Source of the DNA: Styela clava
Taxonomy: Eukaryota; Chordata; Ascidiacea; Stolidobranchia; Styelidae
NCBI RefSeq assembly: GCF_964204865.1
Contig: NC_135263.1
Span: 9,035,426-9,099,425 of the forward strand
Direction of reading: 5' to 3'
Length of the DNA stretch: 64,000 nt
Of the stretch, positions 23,259-35,146 are shown in pieces (within the stretch, counting starts at the first letter, position 1; every line of letters begins with the position of its first letter). A model generated the notes under the pieces. It had not been told where the DNA came from. It did no database searches and saw nothing but the letters and a program-made list of their open reading frames with translations. Position numbers and translations under genes: made by a program.

Positions 23259-26200
23259 ATGCGAGGTAATTTTTTGAATTGGGTGACCGTTTTTTCAAGG
23301 CTAAATTGTAAGTGTCGAAGTAACAGTCATGCATTTACAACGTCCTTACGAGGAAAAAGTTATTACGTTACTACACCAATATTTTATGTGAATTCACAGC
23401 CTCATCTGGGGCATTTGTATACTGCAACTCTGGCTGATGTTGCTGGTCGTTGGCAAAGACTGAAGAATGGAAAAGAAGTTGTGTTTGCGACAGGTAATTA
23501 TTGAACAATAACTAGCCTACATTGTTTTGTTGACTCGTATTTGCATCCTATATACTGATATAAGTCAGTAAGTTATGTGTTACCGTATCTTACATTTTAA
23601 ACAACTTTGGACACTGAATAATAATAGGAACAGATGAACATGGACAGAAAATTCAGGAAGCTGCTGCTGAGGAAGAAATGGAACCCAAGTCCTTTTGTGA
23701 TAAAGTCTCTGGAAGGTTGGTTAGTTAGTATTGTCCTAGTTCTGTAGTTCAGTAGGTTATGATCATCTTCACTATAGTATAATTAGGATTAAAATAATCT
23801 TGACTATCAGACTACTTCCGTATTTCCAATTTTCCATTCTTTAAATTACAGATATAAAGATTTGTATGAACTATGTAACATAGACTATACTGATTTCATC
23901 AGAACAACAGACACTCGTCATAAAGAAGCTGTTCATGCTTTTTGGAAAATTTTAGAAGATAAAGGATATATCTACAAAGGTGAAATATTATATTTTGAAT
24001 CATATTTAGTTATCCTGCATGGGTAAGGGATTTGAATCCAGCATGGTCAGGATGGTATAAATAGGGTGCGAGGTGATGGGGACAATTTCTCAGTTTTATC
24101 ATAGTATAATGATCAAAATCTTAGCGCACTGAACTTTTTTATCAAAATCAATGAATTTATCAAAAAAAAATTGTTTCCATTTAGGTTTTGCAATCATTCC
24201 TTGAACATTCTTTCTAAAAAAAAAATATAATATTTCCTACTAGTTCGTTCATATATTTGTTCTTACTAATCATACAATCAAGTTCTCGATATTAAAAGGA
24301 TCTTGCTCTGATCAGTTTAACAGTTTACTTATAGCGAAACTTTTTTCTTATTAGCCATTGAAATTTGTGTTTATCGTATTGTGAGGTTCAAGAAGATTTT
24401 TGCTTTTGATTCCTTATTATTTCTATCCATATTCAGGCTCATATGAAGGATGGTACAGTACTCAGGACGAAAATTTTGTGACTGAACTCCAAACCAAAAT
24501 ATCGGCGGGTCATAGAATATCAATTGAAAGTGGACATAAAGTAGAATGGGTTAAGGAGAATAATTATGTATTCAGGTGAGTAAAAATATTTGTAAAATAA
24601 TAACCAATTATGTAAGTTTACAAACTTTGTTTCATATAATACTTTATCACATATTGAGGCATATTTATATAAAAAACATTGGTATTTGCCATATTTTTAT
24701 ACAAGCAAGCCTTAGTTCAAGGCTTCATAGTCTCTATCAAAAGCCGAAATGAAGTGTAAAGTATCATATTATCATCTTCCCAGTGAGTTTGGTTATTATA
24801 ATACAACCATAATATGGTTGTCATAACTATATTTTAATGAATGTGTTTTTGAAGGTGGATCTGCTATGCCAATCTTAATAGGATAATTTCGCCCCTCTAT
24901 CACTTTGGACAGATGAGTTTGCTTCTGACACTTATTGGCCTCATAAAGCTTGATCATATTCATAGGTCTTTCATTCCAATATTCATATTTTCTGAAGGTG
25001 CAAATTTTTATATTTCTGAGAATAAGGATATAACATATTAGTGTGGAATTAGACCTCTATTCTATATAGTATATACTAGGGGTTATGGGGCAAGGTTTTT
25101 GGATCGGGGTCTACAAATTTTGTCCACCCAGAATGGCTATGTAAGTGTGACGTAAGAAGTTACATTTTATGAACAATATTCACAGTATTTCACAAGCAAA
25201 ATTGGGAAACGCTAAGCCTCATGCCAAAACTAAATTTAATCCCAATCTCAACAAATTTCTTAATTTATTTTCGAGCTTAAACAGACTCTTAAATAGACTC
25301 TTGAGTTATTTCATTTTTATTCATAGCAACTATTTAAATCACCATGTGCAGATTATCTGCTGTCATCGATGAAGTGAAAACTTGGGCTCGACAGAATCCA
25401 AGCTGTGTTTATCCTGCAAAATTTCATCGGGTACTTTTGGAAAATTTGGATGCAATGACCGGTGACATATCCATATCAAGAGAAAGTTCGAGGGTTTCAT
25501 GGGGAATAGAAACTCCATCTGATTCAACACAAACTGTCTACGTTTGGCTGGATGCTTTAATTAATTACTTAACAGTCGCTGGATTTCCTGACGTAAATGG
25601 GGAAAGGTTTCAAACAACCTGGCCTGCCAATTGTCATATTATAGGTGAGTCGTATTCAAATAATGACGCATTCATTATCACTATATCTTGTACTTGTTAG
25701 TATATTTATTTTCATCGTATGATATACTAGTATGCTATTTTGTATAAAAATGGTTAAGTGAAGCTTTGAATTATGTTTCCAATATACACTGTGCACTTAA
25801 CCTTCTTCTGAATTTGTCTAATCATTCGGGTTGTCTAATCATTTGTCTAATCAAATTTCAGGTCATGACATTCTGAAATTCCATGCAATTTACTGGCCAG
25901 CATTCCTTATTGCTGCTGGGCTTGATCTTCCCAAGCAAATTGTTGTTCATTCTCACTGGCTGATGAATCGAAGAAAAATGTCGAAAAGCCTAGGCAATGT
26001 TATTAATCCTTTCAACGTAGCGAATTCTGTATCTGGTGAACGACTTAAATATTTCTTGATAAAACAGGTAGGTTTCGAAATGCTTGCGTCTGCTTTATCT
26101 CTTTAGGTATGTTGCATCTGGCATTAGCCATGTCTGTGAATTGTTTAAGCGGTGCTGAATGCCCTTTTAAATGGTCAATCATTCAGCAAGCCATCGTCAC

Positions 26201-27620
26201 TATCAAGAGAGCACTGAGAAATGATCAAATATATGATTACAAAGTAACTTACCGTACCTAGTCCACAGTATGTTACCGATATCAAAAAACTTTCTTGTAG
26301 CACGAGTTCTCAAAGGAAAGACAGTGGTCTGGTCACGCTAGACAGGATAAAAACCGCTTCCCATTCAATAAAAATTGAACAGCGGAATTTGGATGAAATA
26401 TCAAATTTCATTTATAGGAAATTTAGGAACTAATGAAAGTAATAGCCCTCTAGTGACAACAATAATCATGAACCTCTGAAAATTTCAAAGCAGTTGGTCT
26501 AGTAGTTAACGAAAAGTGATTTTTTTCATAGAACAAAAATACTATCAAGAATTTGATAAGAATTAACGATGAGAAGAACAACAACAACATAATAACAATA
26601 TGATCCACAGGACCACTTCGTGTTCAATAAAGTTTTCCATCATTTAACCAAATGTTTGATCCTCTCACCAAATTCTTGTTTCATATTTACTATATTTTCA
26701 ATATTCTCTCCAGGGAGTTTTAGAACATGACTGCGATTTTACTCATCACTTATTGCTGCAATCTGTAAATGGTGATTTGTGCAATTCACTCGGAAACTGT
26801 TTGCATCGAGCTGTTGCTCCTAAACTGAACCCAGATCAGATCTACACAAATTTTTACAAAGATTGCTATCCAAAATTGATAAGTTTCAGGTAAGTGAAGG
26901 ATGTAAAAGAGCTTGAATTTTTTTTAAACACATGAGACTTCGCATTTAAGGTAAGGTTTGAGATAATCATGCATGTGAAGATGTAGCATGAAATTTCATG
27001 TTCATGTTTTTAATAAATGTTGTTTCAAATATACAAACTCGTTTATTTTCTTTTTTCTTTAATGAATATTTCTAGAACATGCCATTTCCAATTTTAGCTA
27101 ATAATTTATATGTCTCGATTTTTTATTTGTTGTATTCTCATATTGTGTATGTGTTCTCATTTTCAGTGACAAAGCCTCTGGCGAAAAACCATCTGGTTTA
27201 ATCAACTTAGTTCAGAAATTGCCTGATGACGTCAACAAGTTTTGTGAAGACTTTCATTTTTATAAAGCAGCCGAAGCAATTATGGAATGTGTTCGTGAAT
27301 CAAATCTGTTGATTCATAGAAATAAAACGTGGAGGCTTGATCTTCACAATGCAAGAGATAAGAAACTCAACGACACAGCTTTACATTGTGTTTACGAAAC
27401 TCTTCGTGTATGTGGTATATTATTACAACCTTTTGTTCCGTGTATTGCCAATGATATGCTGGATAGATTGAATGTGCAGCATCATGAAAGAACATTTTTG
27501 CATGCAACCAAAAGTTTTTACGGTTATGGTAACAGTGCTGAAGCATGTCCAATGACTGGTCGAAAACTTGGCAAAAATAGAGGTGTTCTTATCAAAAAAG
27601 TTTCTAAAATAAAGTTTTGA
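23259..27620 (+). CDS. MARS2: Mitochondrial methionyl-tRNA synthetase
   Basis: Eight coding exons: 23259-23493, 23628-23715, 23852-23979, 24437-24575, 25352-25644, 25862-26067, 26714-26889 and 27167-27620. All are GT-AG and join to 572 codons plus stop (human MARS2 593). It charges mitochondrial tRNA-Met. The first 30 or so residues are basic and Ser/Thr-rich with almost no acid, fitting a mitochondrial presequence. The class I signature is HLGH at residues 49-52 (canonical HIGH), followed by the GTDEHG block across the first splice junction. KMSKS is at 333-337. An anticodon-binding helical domain follows. I chose the ATG at 23259 because upstream in-frame residues are unlike the family. The exon 2 donor is gttggt, slightly unusual. 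Cytosolic MetRS would carry extra domains that are absent here. Confidence 0.95.
27608..27613 (+). promoter_or_regulatory. AATAAA overlapping the MARS2 stop region
   Basis: AATAAA lies within the last codons of MARS2, ending five bases before the TGA stop codon. If used for polyadenylation, the 3' UTR would be extremely short. No closer downstream alternative is obvious. Confidence 0.4.
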
Positions 27621-29399
27621 TAATGTAATACAGTGGTTTTCAACATTTTTTTTATACCATAAATTGTTTGTGGAACACTACGACTAAATGATGGTTTAAA
27701 ATTTTCTGAAGTAGAAGGTTGATTAATTGGTAGTTGCCTCCGTTAATTTTGGCTTAGAAAAGACATACTGAAAAGAACAATAGTTGTGGACTATATAGTG
27801 GGAAAAGACCTACCAAATATGGATTTTCAGCACAAAACGCTGAAATACCGACGCGAATCATATGGTAGGCTGTTATGTATCTTGCGATAGATATGACATC
27901 TTCAAGATTTTGGGCCTATTTTGTTGAGAACAAGTCTTTTATTTTTGCGGCGATTAGGGGAAAATAAACACGTAGTTATTCTACAATGTTTCTCACATTT
28001 TTTTAAGTCTTTTCTATTCCGATATCTATCTTTCTTGGATTAATTAAAATCCCCTTTTCTTCGAAGATAATTTATCGTGCGAGACATGCGTTTGATTGAT
28101 TCATGCGACACCTAATTACCTAGTCAAAGGCATCCGGAGTTATTCGATTTGACGGCACTGGCAATTGTCTATATTCGTGTTTCCCAATAAGCATTTTATT
28201 GCATTTGTCTGCGTAAATTCTAAAGCAATGACAAATGAGCTTGGCGGACACGACTTGCAATGGACCTTCCCCCGACCTTTAACCCCATAAAAATTCTTCC
28301 CATACTTTACCATGGCAAAATGCCCGGGACTTATTTTAAGAGTGGTTTCGCGAGTTGGCGCTTGTAAAATGGGGTAGTTGTTTCAAACCATCATTCTGAT
28401 TCATCGCATACAACAACCTGTTTTTTAAAAGTACCTGTAAAGAATTTTAGCCTATTCTATCACAGGTATTCCTATATTACTTTTTTATTACTGCAATTAA
28501 ATTAAAGCTCCTAGGAAGACAGGATCATTGAATTATCTGATTTAAATTTCCGAAACACAACTGAAAACTGACAAATAGAATCCAAAAACGAGGTAATGTT
28601 TACGACCACGCCCGAAAATCTGTCTGAGTGAGAAAAGTGTCTGAGCGGAAGCGAACGGAAACATTGTTACGTCACTTTTTGCACCTTGCTGATTGGCCAA
28701 TATCACGAAGTAAACAAGGACGTCGATGCTCGGGGAAAGGTCCGAATTAAAACAAAATATCGATTGTCGTAGAGCTCGGAAGACCCTTGAAAAATTAAGT
28801 ATTTGAGCATTGAAAATTTTAAATCGTTTGGTTGCGGAGAAGAGCGATTTTCCCCACTAGCTTTGTTGGAAAGATATCGGACTGGTTAGATATAATGTCA
28901 CGTGGTGGTGCAATATTCTTGGAAATATCAAACTTGAAGATAAAAAATCGATCTATAAAAGAACTAACCTTTGACATTTTAGAACGTCAAATGCCACCTC
29001 AATAACGATTGGCAAATCTAATAGTAGCCGTATACAGTTTGTGTCCAAAGATGCAGCAATTTTCGAGAATGAATTGGTTGGAATATAGAGTTTGTCACAA
29101 TGCTGTCAATTTTGTCAGCAAGTTGTGCATTTGATTAAAACTGATTCGATATCTTAAAAATTCCAATCTTGTTAAAAATTAATAAACTTTAATTTGCGAT
29201 TCTGATATTCCAGTCATTTCCCTATAACAAATATCCTATGCTTCAAAAATGTGAATATGAAAATAAACTAAAGCTAGATTTGCTTCTTTTCTGTCGTTAC
29301 AATTCATTTTATTTCAATGTTAACTCACATCGGGGTAAACCAATTTCCTATAACTTCAGTAGAATTATATATATTCGTTACTTTTCCACAAAAATGCTG
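27621..29399. other. Intergenic spacer with a possible decayed hAT end
   Basis: No gene is recognised. CAGTGGTTTTCAACATTTTT at 27632-27651, twelve bases after the MARS2 stop, resembles a hAT terminus of the CAGTGGTTCTCAACC type, but no matching right end is visible. A stretch near 28610-28680 (ctgagtgag to gttacgtcac) recurs loosely near 31275-31335. Confidence 0.4.
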
Positions 29400-29745
29400 T
29401 CTTTTATGGGTTATTAGGAATGGACAGTTCATGTATGACATTTAGTAGTAAAAAAAGTTCAAAATTATACATAATAGCTCATGTATGGAAATTTCTAGGA
29501 AGATTTCCTCAAATGCGTACATAAGAGTTCATTCAAAACAATTTCAAAGAAGCCTACAGTAATATTGTTCATAAATATTAAACTTACTGTGAAATAATTG
29601 CATTCCTCCTGAGGAAGCATTGGGAATAACACACATTTCGCGGCATAATAATGAGATAAGTTATTAAAGACATGATGCCTAGTAAAACAAGTGCATTCTA
29701 AATTCCAATTTGTTTGAAAGAACAGAATTTTTTTTAATAATTTTC
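29400..29745 (+). repeat. Upstream duplicated block, copy A
   Basis: This aligns with 32970-33260 in the same orientation, including the shared string caatttctaggaag-like core (aaatttctaggaag here) with flanking acataa and ttcattcaaaacaatttc. It lies at the same relative place before the two peptide genes, so it is the 5' flank of a duplicated gene unit. In copy A the homology resumes near 30700 after the hAT insertion at 29758-30594. Confidence 0.65.
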
Positions 29746-29757
29746 CATTGACTAGAG

Positions 29758-30594
29758 CAGGAGGGGTGGCCAATACGTCGATCGCGATCGACCGCCACGT
29801 CTCGAGCAGTCAATCGCGTCTGATGTTGGGTGAATTTTATTAAAATACCCCCAAAAATTTACAACAGGAAGAATACAGTACTTTACCTGCGCAAAATACA
29901 ATATACACATGCAATATTTGAGTCTGAGCAAGCCCGATAAATTACGTAACAAAGGCAAGTTTTTTCGCTGCCAAGGTTCAAAAATGAAGTGCGGCGATCG
30001 CGTAGTAGACTGACAAGCGATCCTGCAACAACGTCCGCAGTATGCGAAAGTTATTGTCTCACTCCAAGAGTAGTGTAGTGTGATAAATTTAATTTGCAAT
30101 GGTAGAAGTGGCATCAAAATGCTCATCTTGTTCTAATTCTAAGCAAGGGAAGAATCGCGTTTGAAGGAAATTGTAAATTAGATACTGACGTTTGAGCAGT
30201 CATGTAACATTCATGGTTTGAGAACATTTATATTTTGCTGCTCAGATAATACATGAATACTTGGTAAGGTTTCTCGAGGAATTTTCAACACTTGCGTCTA
30301 AAAATTAAGAAGGCCAAGTATCGGAATTGTATGATTTGAATAAATCTTAAATAAATGATGAAACAATTACTCCGGGTACAATACAAATTTTGTGTCAGTT
30401 TCATTAAAAATGCGCCCACGAAGCCGAGTTTATTGACAGTGGTGAAATTTTTCGTATGTGTAGCCTATGTGTGCATTTATATGCGTATTCAGTATTTATT
30501 CGATTTTGTGTATGACCCCATTACACCCCAATTGATCGCAAACCATTTTGATGATTTTAGTCGATCGCGGTCAAAAGCAGGTTAGCCACACCTG
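29758..30594. mobile_element. hAT-like element inserted in peptide gene A promoter flank
   Basis: The ends are CAGGAGGGGTGGCCAA and TTAGCCACACCTG, with inner GTCGATCGCGATCGACC matched by a gtcgatcgcggtc near 30560-30572. The flanking 8-mers (gactagag and tatttgag) match at only five positions, so the target duplication is weak. The best argument is that it interrupts homology between the two peptide-gene upstream regions. No intact transposase is seen. Confidence 0.6.
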
Positions 30595-30820
30595 TATTTG
30601 AGCATCGTTAGACCGACATTCAAAAATAAAGTTGCGAGGTGAAATACTAAATCTGTAGATGTGCTTATTTGACGTTCCAGCAGTCCCGCCGTTTCCATAC
30701 AGATTCATTTTTCATGCATATATAAATATTGCCAATCACTGAAAAGTACATGAATTAATTAAATACAGCTTATTTTACTGAATTTAACAGTCACGAAAAT
30801 AATCATCCAACGTTTGCGAA

Positions 30821-32432
30821 ATGAGACATCTGGGCTTCGTCCTTTTTTGTATCGCAGCCTTTGCGTAAGTATTGTGGATATTATTATTGTGGATGTTTTT
30901 CAAACCGTTCACAAGTATAGTGATCGGTATATTCAAATGGATGCTTCCCCAACCCTGGACATTCTCCTTTTACTTCACAATTGCAAAATTTTGCATGCCT
31001 AATTTGACTAGTTTACATTTTCAAAAGCATCAATTTGTCCCTAACTGTTTAAGCAGCTGCACAAAAAAAAAACATAGTTATACAGCTAATTTCAAAAAGT
31101 CCAATCTACCACTCTTTTCGATGGTTCTTTCGATTACCGAAACCAGACTAAAATAATACCGAGAAAAAACGATAGCTGAATAACCCTATTTATAATAACA
31201 ATTTGAAAAAATAACTAAAAACTAACTAATAACACTCTAAATCACGAAAATAAGTCAACGTTTCCAATCACGTCCAGATTGCCTGAGTGATGAAGATGGC
31301 TGAGCGGGCCCGTTAATTAATTGTTACGTCACTGTTGACTTCTTACTGACTAGTGACTAGACATGTCACGAAAATAAATAAAGAAATCAAACCTCAAAAA
31401 AGCATTCGAGCTCGAGGAAGCATTCATTTTAAAAGACTTCAATTATAGTATACGATTATACTAGTATACCTTGAAAAGCTCGACGCAACAAATGAACTGG
31501 GGATATCGTGATATTAAGACGGTTAGGTCTTTTATTTTTTTAGAATCTTTCAAACATTTGCGGTCAAGTATTGCAATGGATTGAATTGTCCAATAAAGTG
31601 CTGTAATGAAGTATTTTCAGAAAACTACTATTGTGCTAATCACGACCAAACAGTAAGTTGATAAAAAAAAAATGCTGGAATATAATATAAAGTTGATACA
31701 ACGAGATAGGAAATATTCCAGACATATTCTAAATCACACGATATGCAGCGTAATTTTAAAAGTAAACTAGACTATAGATCCAGTGGCGTAGCATCCACTC
31801 CCGCAACCCCTGCGGTCGCGGGTGGGCCCACATTGCAAAGGGGCCCCAGCGGTTAGAATTTAGAAATTTGAGCCGCAAAAGCTGCAGTGCAAAACCAGTA
31901 ATGCACATCTTATACCGTTGATGTTAGTTCTGCTCAAATCATTTTGTTACGTAACAATGCCAGTGAGTCGGTGATTTTTGGCGTCTTGTAGGTCGATTGC
32001 ACCGGCAAAATTACGAAGGCTGTCAAAATGATGTCGAAAGCAAAACCTTTCAGTGGCGCACAGAAACGCAGAAAAGGGGCAGAAGAAGAAGCACGTATAA
32101 AAAAAAATTACCAAGATAAACGGAAAATTTTAGGTTACCATTGCCTTTTAATAGCGACATATTATGCTTTTTGACGAAATAAAAAAAGCGTTGTTTCAGC
32201 TTATGGGGGGGGGGGGGGGGGGGTCTTGTTACGCCACTGTATTGATCAGTAGACTGAGTAGAACCTTTATGATAAATTTACAAATTACGCTATGGCTTTC
32301 GTTATCTTTTTCTACGCTTCTGATATATGCTTTTTAACTGTGGGCAAAAAAGACAATAAAAATAAATTTACGTTGTTCTTTATGTTTGAATGTCATTTTT
32401 TTTTTCAGAACGGGCTTGTGAGCTGTTGGTAG
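30821..32432 (+). CDS. Secreted six-cysteine peptide A (58 aa)
   Basis: Three exons: 30821-30864, 31544-31652 and 32409-32432, with donors gtaagt and gtaagt, and acceptors ttttag and tttcag after a long pyrimidine tract. They join in frame. Residues 1-21 are a signal peptide: a hydrophobic core ends near Ala21 after FQTFA. The predicted mature part of about 37 residues has cysteines at 25, 30, 34, 35, 45 and 57, that is C-x4-C-x3-CC-x9-C-x11-C, the C-C-CC-C-C order of inhibitor-cystine-knot peptides. It ends in Trp. A TATATAAA lies near 30718, about 100 bases before the ATG, and AATAAA is at 32490-32495, 58 bases after the stop. Gene B nearby has identical structure. No known family is recognised. 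Function could be antimicrobial, signalling or channel-acting, and the sequence does not say which. Confidence 0.78.
31781..32239. mobile_element. hAT MITE, 459 bp, in intron 2 of peptide gene A
   Basis: The ends are CAGTGGCGTAGC and GTTACGCCACTG. The 8-bp flanks are TATAGATC (31773-31780) and TATTGATC (32240-32247), seven of eight matching. The interior includes a GGGCCC-rich start and the G tract near its right end. It is absent from the matching intron of gene B, so it inserted after the gene duplication. Confidence 0.88.
32205..32223 (+). repeat. G19 homopolymer
   Basis: This is an uninterrupted run of 19 G close to the right end of the hAT MITE. Similar G or C runs occur in this MITE type. 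It could also be an assembly or sequencing length error. Confidence 0.85.
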
Positions 32433-32489
32433 GATGATTTTGATGTTCTGAAGAAAGAAGAACATTGATTTCCTGAAAATGTTTTGAGA

Positions 32490-32495
32490 AATAAA
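32490..32495 (+). promoter_or_regulatory. Poly(A) signal of peptide gene A
   Basis: AATAAA lies 58 bases after the stop codon of peptide A. It supports the third exon being the terminal exon. Confidence 0.65.
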
Positions 32496-32969
32496 AGATC
32501 TGAAAAAATATTTTACTTGGTCGTTTATTTAGTACAAGAAACTTTTAAAATTCTAGATGAATATTCAGAAAGTTAAATAACCAATACCCTATTGGATTCA
32601 AGTATTCTAACGCTAACAAGGCAAACCACAATACACAGGAATTTAAAATGAGTGGTGACTAGGGGCCAAATTTACCTTACCAGTCGAATAGAAGCGCATA
32701 GAGTAACAAATCTGAACAATTCTCAAATGAATAAGATTATTAGATTGACCTAGGGCTGAGTGACCCCAATTCATTTGGTTCGGACCTGAATAAAATATAA
32801 CGTTGTATATGTAGCAAAGCTATTTTTGATTCTTGGTCTCCTGATACGTTTTAATTGAAAACATGCCCACATCAGTCTCAATTAATTCTATATATCGAAT
32901 TCGGTGCATTGGCTACTTTTTCGTATTTTGAGGTTGTTGAGAGTTTAGTTGCAATTTGTATTTGATTTT

Positions 32970-33260
32970 TATTCAAAATGTGTACATAATGTCTTATGTA
33001 CGACAATTTCTAGGAAGTTTTTCTAAAACGCGAACATAACAATTAATTCATAACAATTTCTGAGAGGTTATGTTAAAATTAGAGTTTTTATATACCGGCT
33101 ATATTGTGACTGGAGGAAGCGAATGAAATAACATTTCCAGGATATTTTACATCATAGGAATGATATTAATTGTTGTAGACTCAATGTCTAGTGAAATATG
33201 TCCATAACATACGAAATATATTTCAATATATTCTTTCTCAGTAAGATTCATTTGTCATAT
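32970..33260 (+). repeat. Upstream duplicated block, copy B
   Basis: This is the partner of 29400-29745. It contains acaatttctaggaag and, further on, gtctagtgaaata (copy A: gcctagtaaaaca). The homology then continues to the start codon of peptide gene B through agattcatttgtcat. The duplicated unit therefore includes promoter and transcribed parts. Confidence 0.65.
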
Positions 33261-33360
33261 ATGAATAAATATTGTTGATGACCAAATGTTTTTTCACCTG
33301 AAAACTACTTATTTTCCTTAATTTTAACTGACAAGCAAATAACCAGTTAATGAGTGCAAA

Positions 33361-33912
33361 ATGAGACATCAGTGTCCTATCTTATTTTGTATTGCAGCAT
33401 TTGTGTAAGTATTGCAGTTAATAAATGAGCATAGGAAACGTTTAGTGGTTGTTATATTTAAGTCTAAAACAGACTGCTATTACAGTGAAGATTACGTGGG
33501 TATACATTGACCAGCTGGGTGAAAGAAACTCAATAATTACTCTCATGATATCAAAAGATCTGCGGATTTTATTTTGCAGAATTTTTCAAACACTTGCGGT
33601 TGTGAATTGCAATGGTCTCATTTGTCCAAGAATATGCTGCTACGATTCAATGTTGACAGGGAGGTTTGGTTGTTCTGAATATGACCGAACGGTGAGCTAA
33701 ATAAATAACCACTGGGTAATAATATGTAGTTAATACAACGAGACAGGAAAGCTGAAAAAGTTCGCTTGTATGTGCTAGAAATACATCCATCCTTGCAATA
33801 TGCTCTCCAATGCAATGCTGATTGCCAATTGAGAATGGGATCACGTAATCGCAAGGAATAAAATTACCATATTCGTCGATGAATCTTTCAGGTTGAAACT
33901 TGTCAGGGTTAA
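33361..33912 (+). CDS. Secreted six-cysteine peptide B (58 aa)
   Basis: Three exons: 33361-33404, 33580-33691 and 33892-33912, with donors gtaagt and gtgagc and acceptors ttgcag and tttcag. They have the same intron phases as gene A (2, then 0) and the same total of 58 codons plus stop. The signal peptide (residues 1-21) is highly similar to A, sharing FCIAAF and IFQT. The predicted mature part has cysteines at 25, 30, 34, 35, 46 and 56: C-x4-C-x3-CC-x10-C-x9-C. NCNGL-CP is conserved between A and B, while the loops after CC are not. That pattern of a conserved scaffold with divergent loops is common in defence or venom-like peptide families. An AATAAA at 34016-34021 falls inside the inverted repeat that starts 24 bases after the stop. 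Confidence 0.78.
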
Positions 33913-33935
33913 CGAATTGTTGTTTCTGATCGCAG

Positions 33936-35146
33936 TGACAACCGGTGTTGCAGAGTCAACACATAACCAATTTGTACTAAGTTCAGTTAGCTTTTCATCT
34001 AAGTTCGTTGTATATAATAAAAATGGGTAATATTAATATTATTCAACTCCTAAGTTTTTTTTAATTTTACTGATTCATGTTCAACAATACTGAGCATATC
34101 GGCAAGTTCAATGGGAGTTTGTGTGTTTTAATTCATGTGTCGGACGTGCATGCATTTGTCACAGATAGAATTTTTTTCTGTGTGTTGAAAGAATCAGAAG
34201 ACTCAGATTCTGGATTTGTGGTTTATTATGAGACAACTTCACAGTTAAAACACTTAAAACAGAGAACACAGGAAAACACGTCCGACATCCAACCCAGCCG
34301 AGCGAAGAAGAGGCGGGAAGCTCTTTTTTCTCACGACTCGATGGTGGTCGGAGTCTCACAGTAGCCGGACCCGGATGAAGTATATCCAAATTAACGGTCC
34401 TCGCATATCGGCAAATATAAAAGACAAACCAAACTAAAACACACGGATAATAAAATCCGTGACACATTTACATTGTGGAACTGCACTTTATTTTTTTATT
34501 TATTCAGCTGTGTTGTTTTATTCGTTCATTTTGTTTTTTCTTTTCTTTTTTGTCATGCTTTTGGTGTCCAGTCAGTCAGAGACAGCAGGATATCGGTATG
34601 CAGATATCAAAAGCAGCGTCAGATCGAAGCTAAAGACAAACAAATGTATTGTACGGTAACATCGTAATGAACTTTGAGGGCAAAGTGCCAATATTCTTGA
34701 AACAACTCTTATTATGGCAATTAATAAAATACCCTTTTAATGTGAATAAGTAACCCGAAAACTTCGACCTGGACTTTCTTCATCTGTGGACTTCGAGAAA
34801 TCCAACTGTAATAATATATTTTTCCGAAAATTTATTTGGAATTTAATTTTAGACTCTAACTCAAAATTCTTTTGGGACTCTATGGTTCCAGTTTTTAACT
34901 CAAATATCAAAATTTCAACGTTTGTATATTGAAAAATTTAAATAACGACTCCCGAAACAACAATTTGAGAACTGAGTTCCTAAAAGCGAAAATGACACGT
35001 TATGAAATTCTTACACCGTGGAGAAATTTCTTTTTCCTAGGCCTTCCTTTCCTAGGCCTTCAGACCTACCGTATTATTTTTACAAAAATGTCAAAAGAGA
35101 ATTCTTCTCGATAGCAGTGTAAGAAGTACCATTACATTCGTCTCGT
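33936..35146 (+). repeat. Inverted repeat 1, left arm
   Basis: The outer end TGACAACCGGTGTTGCAGAG is matched by its complement at 36239. The arm holds a 308-bp MITE (34157-34464); without it and its TSD copy about 900 bases pair with the 853-base right arm at roughly 80% by eye. The inner end is cattcgtctcgt at about 35135-35146. Open frames here do not resemble proteins. Confidence 0.9.
34157..34464. mobile_element. MITE, 308 bp, inside left arm of inverted repeat 1
   Basis: The ends are TGTCACAGATAGAATTTTTT and CCGTGACA; the right end carries a local hairpin (cacggatTTTATTatccgtg on the reverse strand). The 4-bp duplication CATT flanks it (34153-34156 and 34465-34468). The right arm gives an independent empty site (gcatgcatttacaatgtg) with a single CATT, which proves an insertion after the arms formed. 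The superfamily is not certain. Confidence 0.85.

Noticed and set aside
24010-24060. tRNA-like string (ggatttgaatccagcatgg) in MARS2 intron 3
   Set aside because: There is no acceptor stem or anticodon arm around it, so it is not a tRNA gene.
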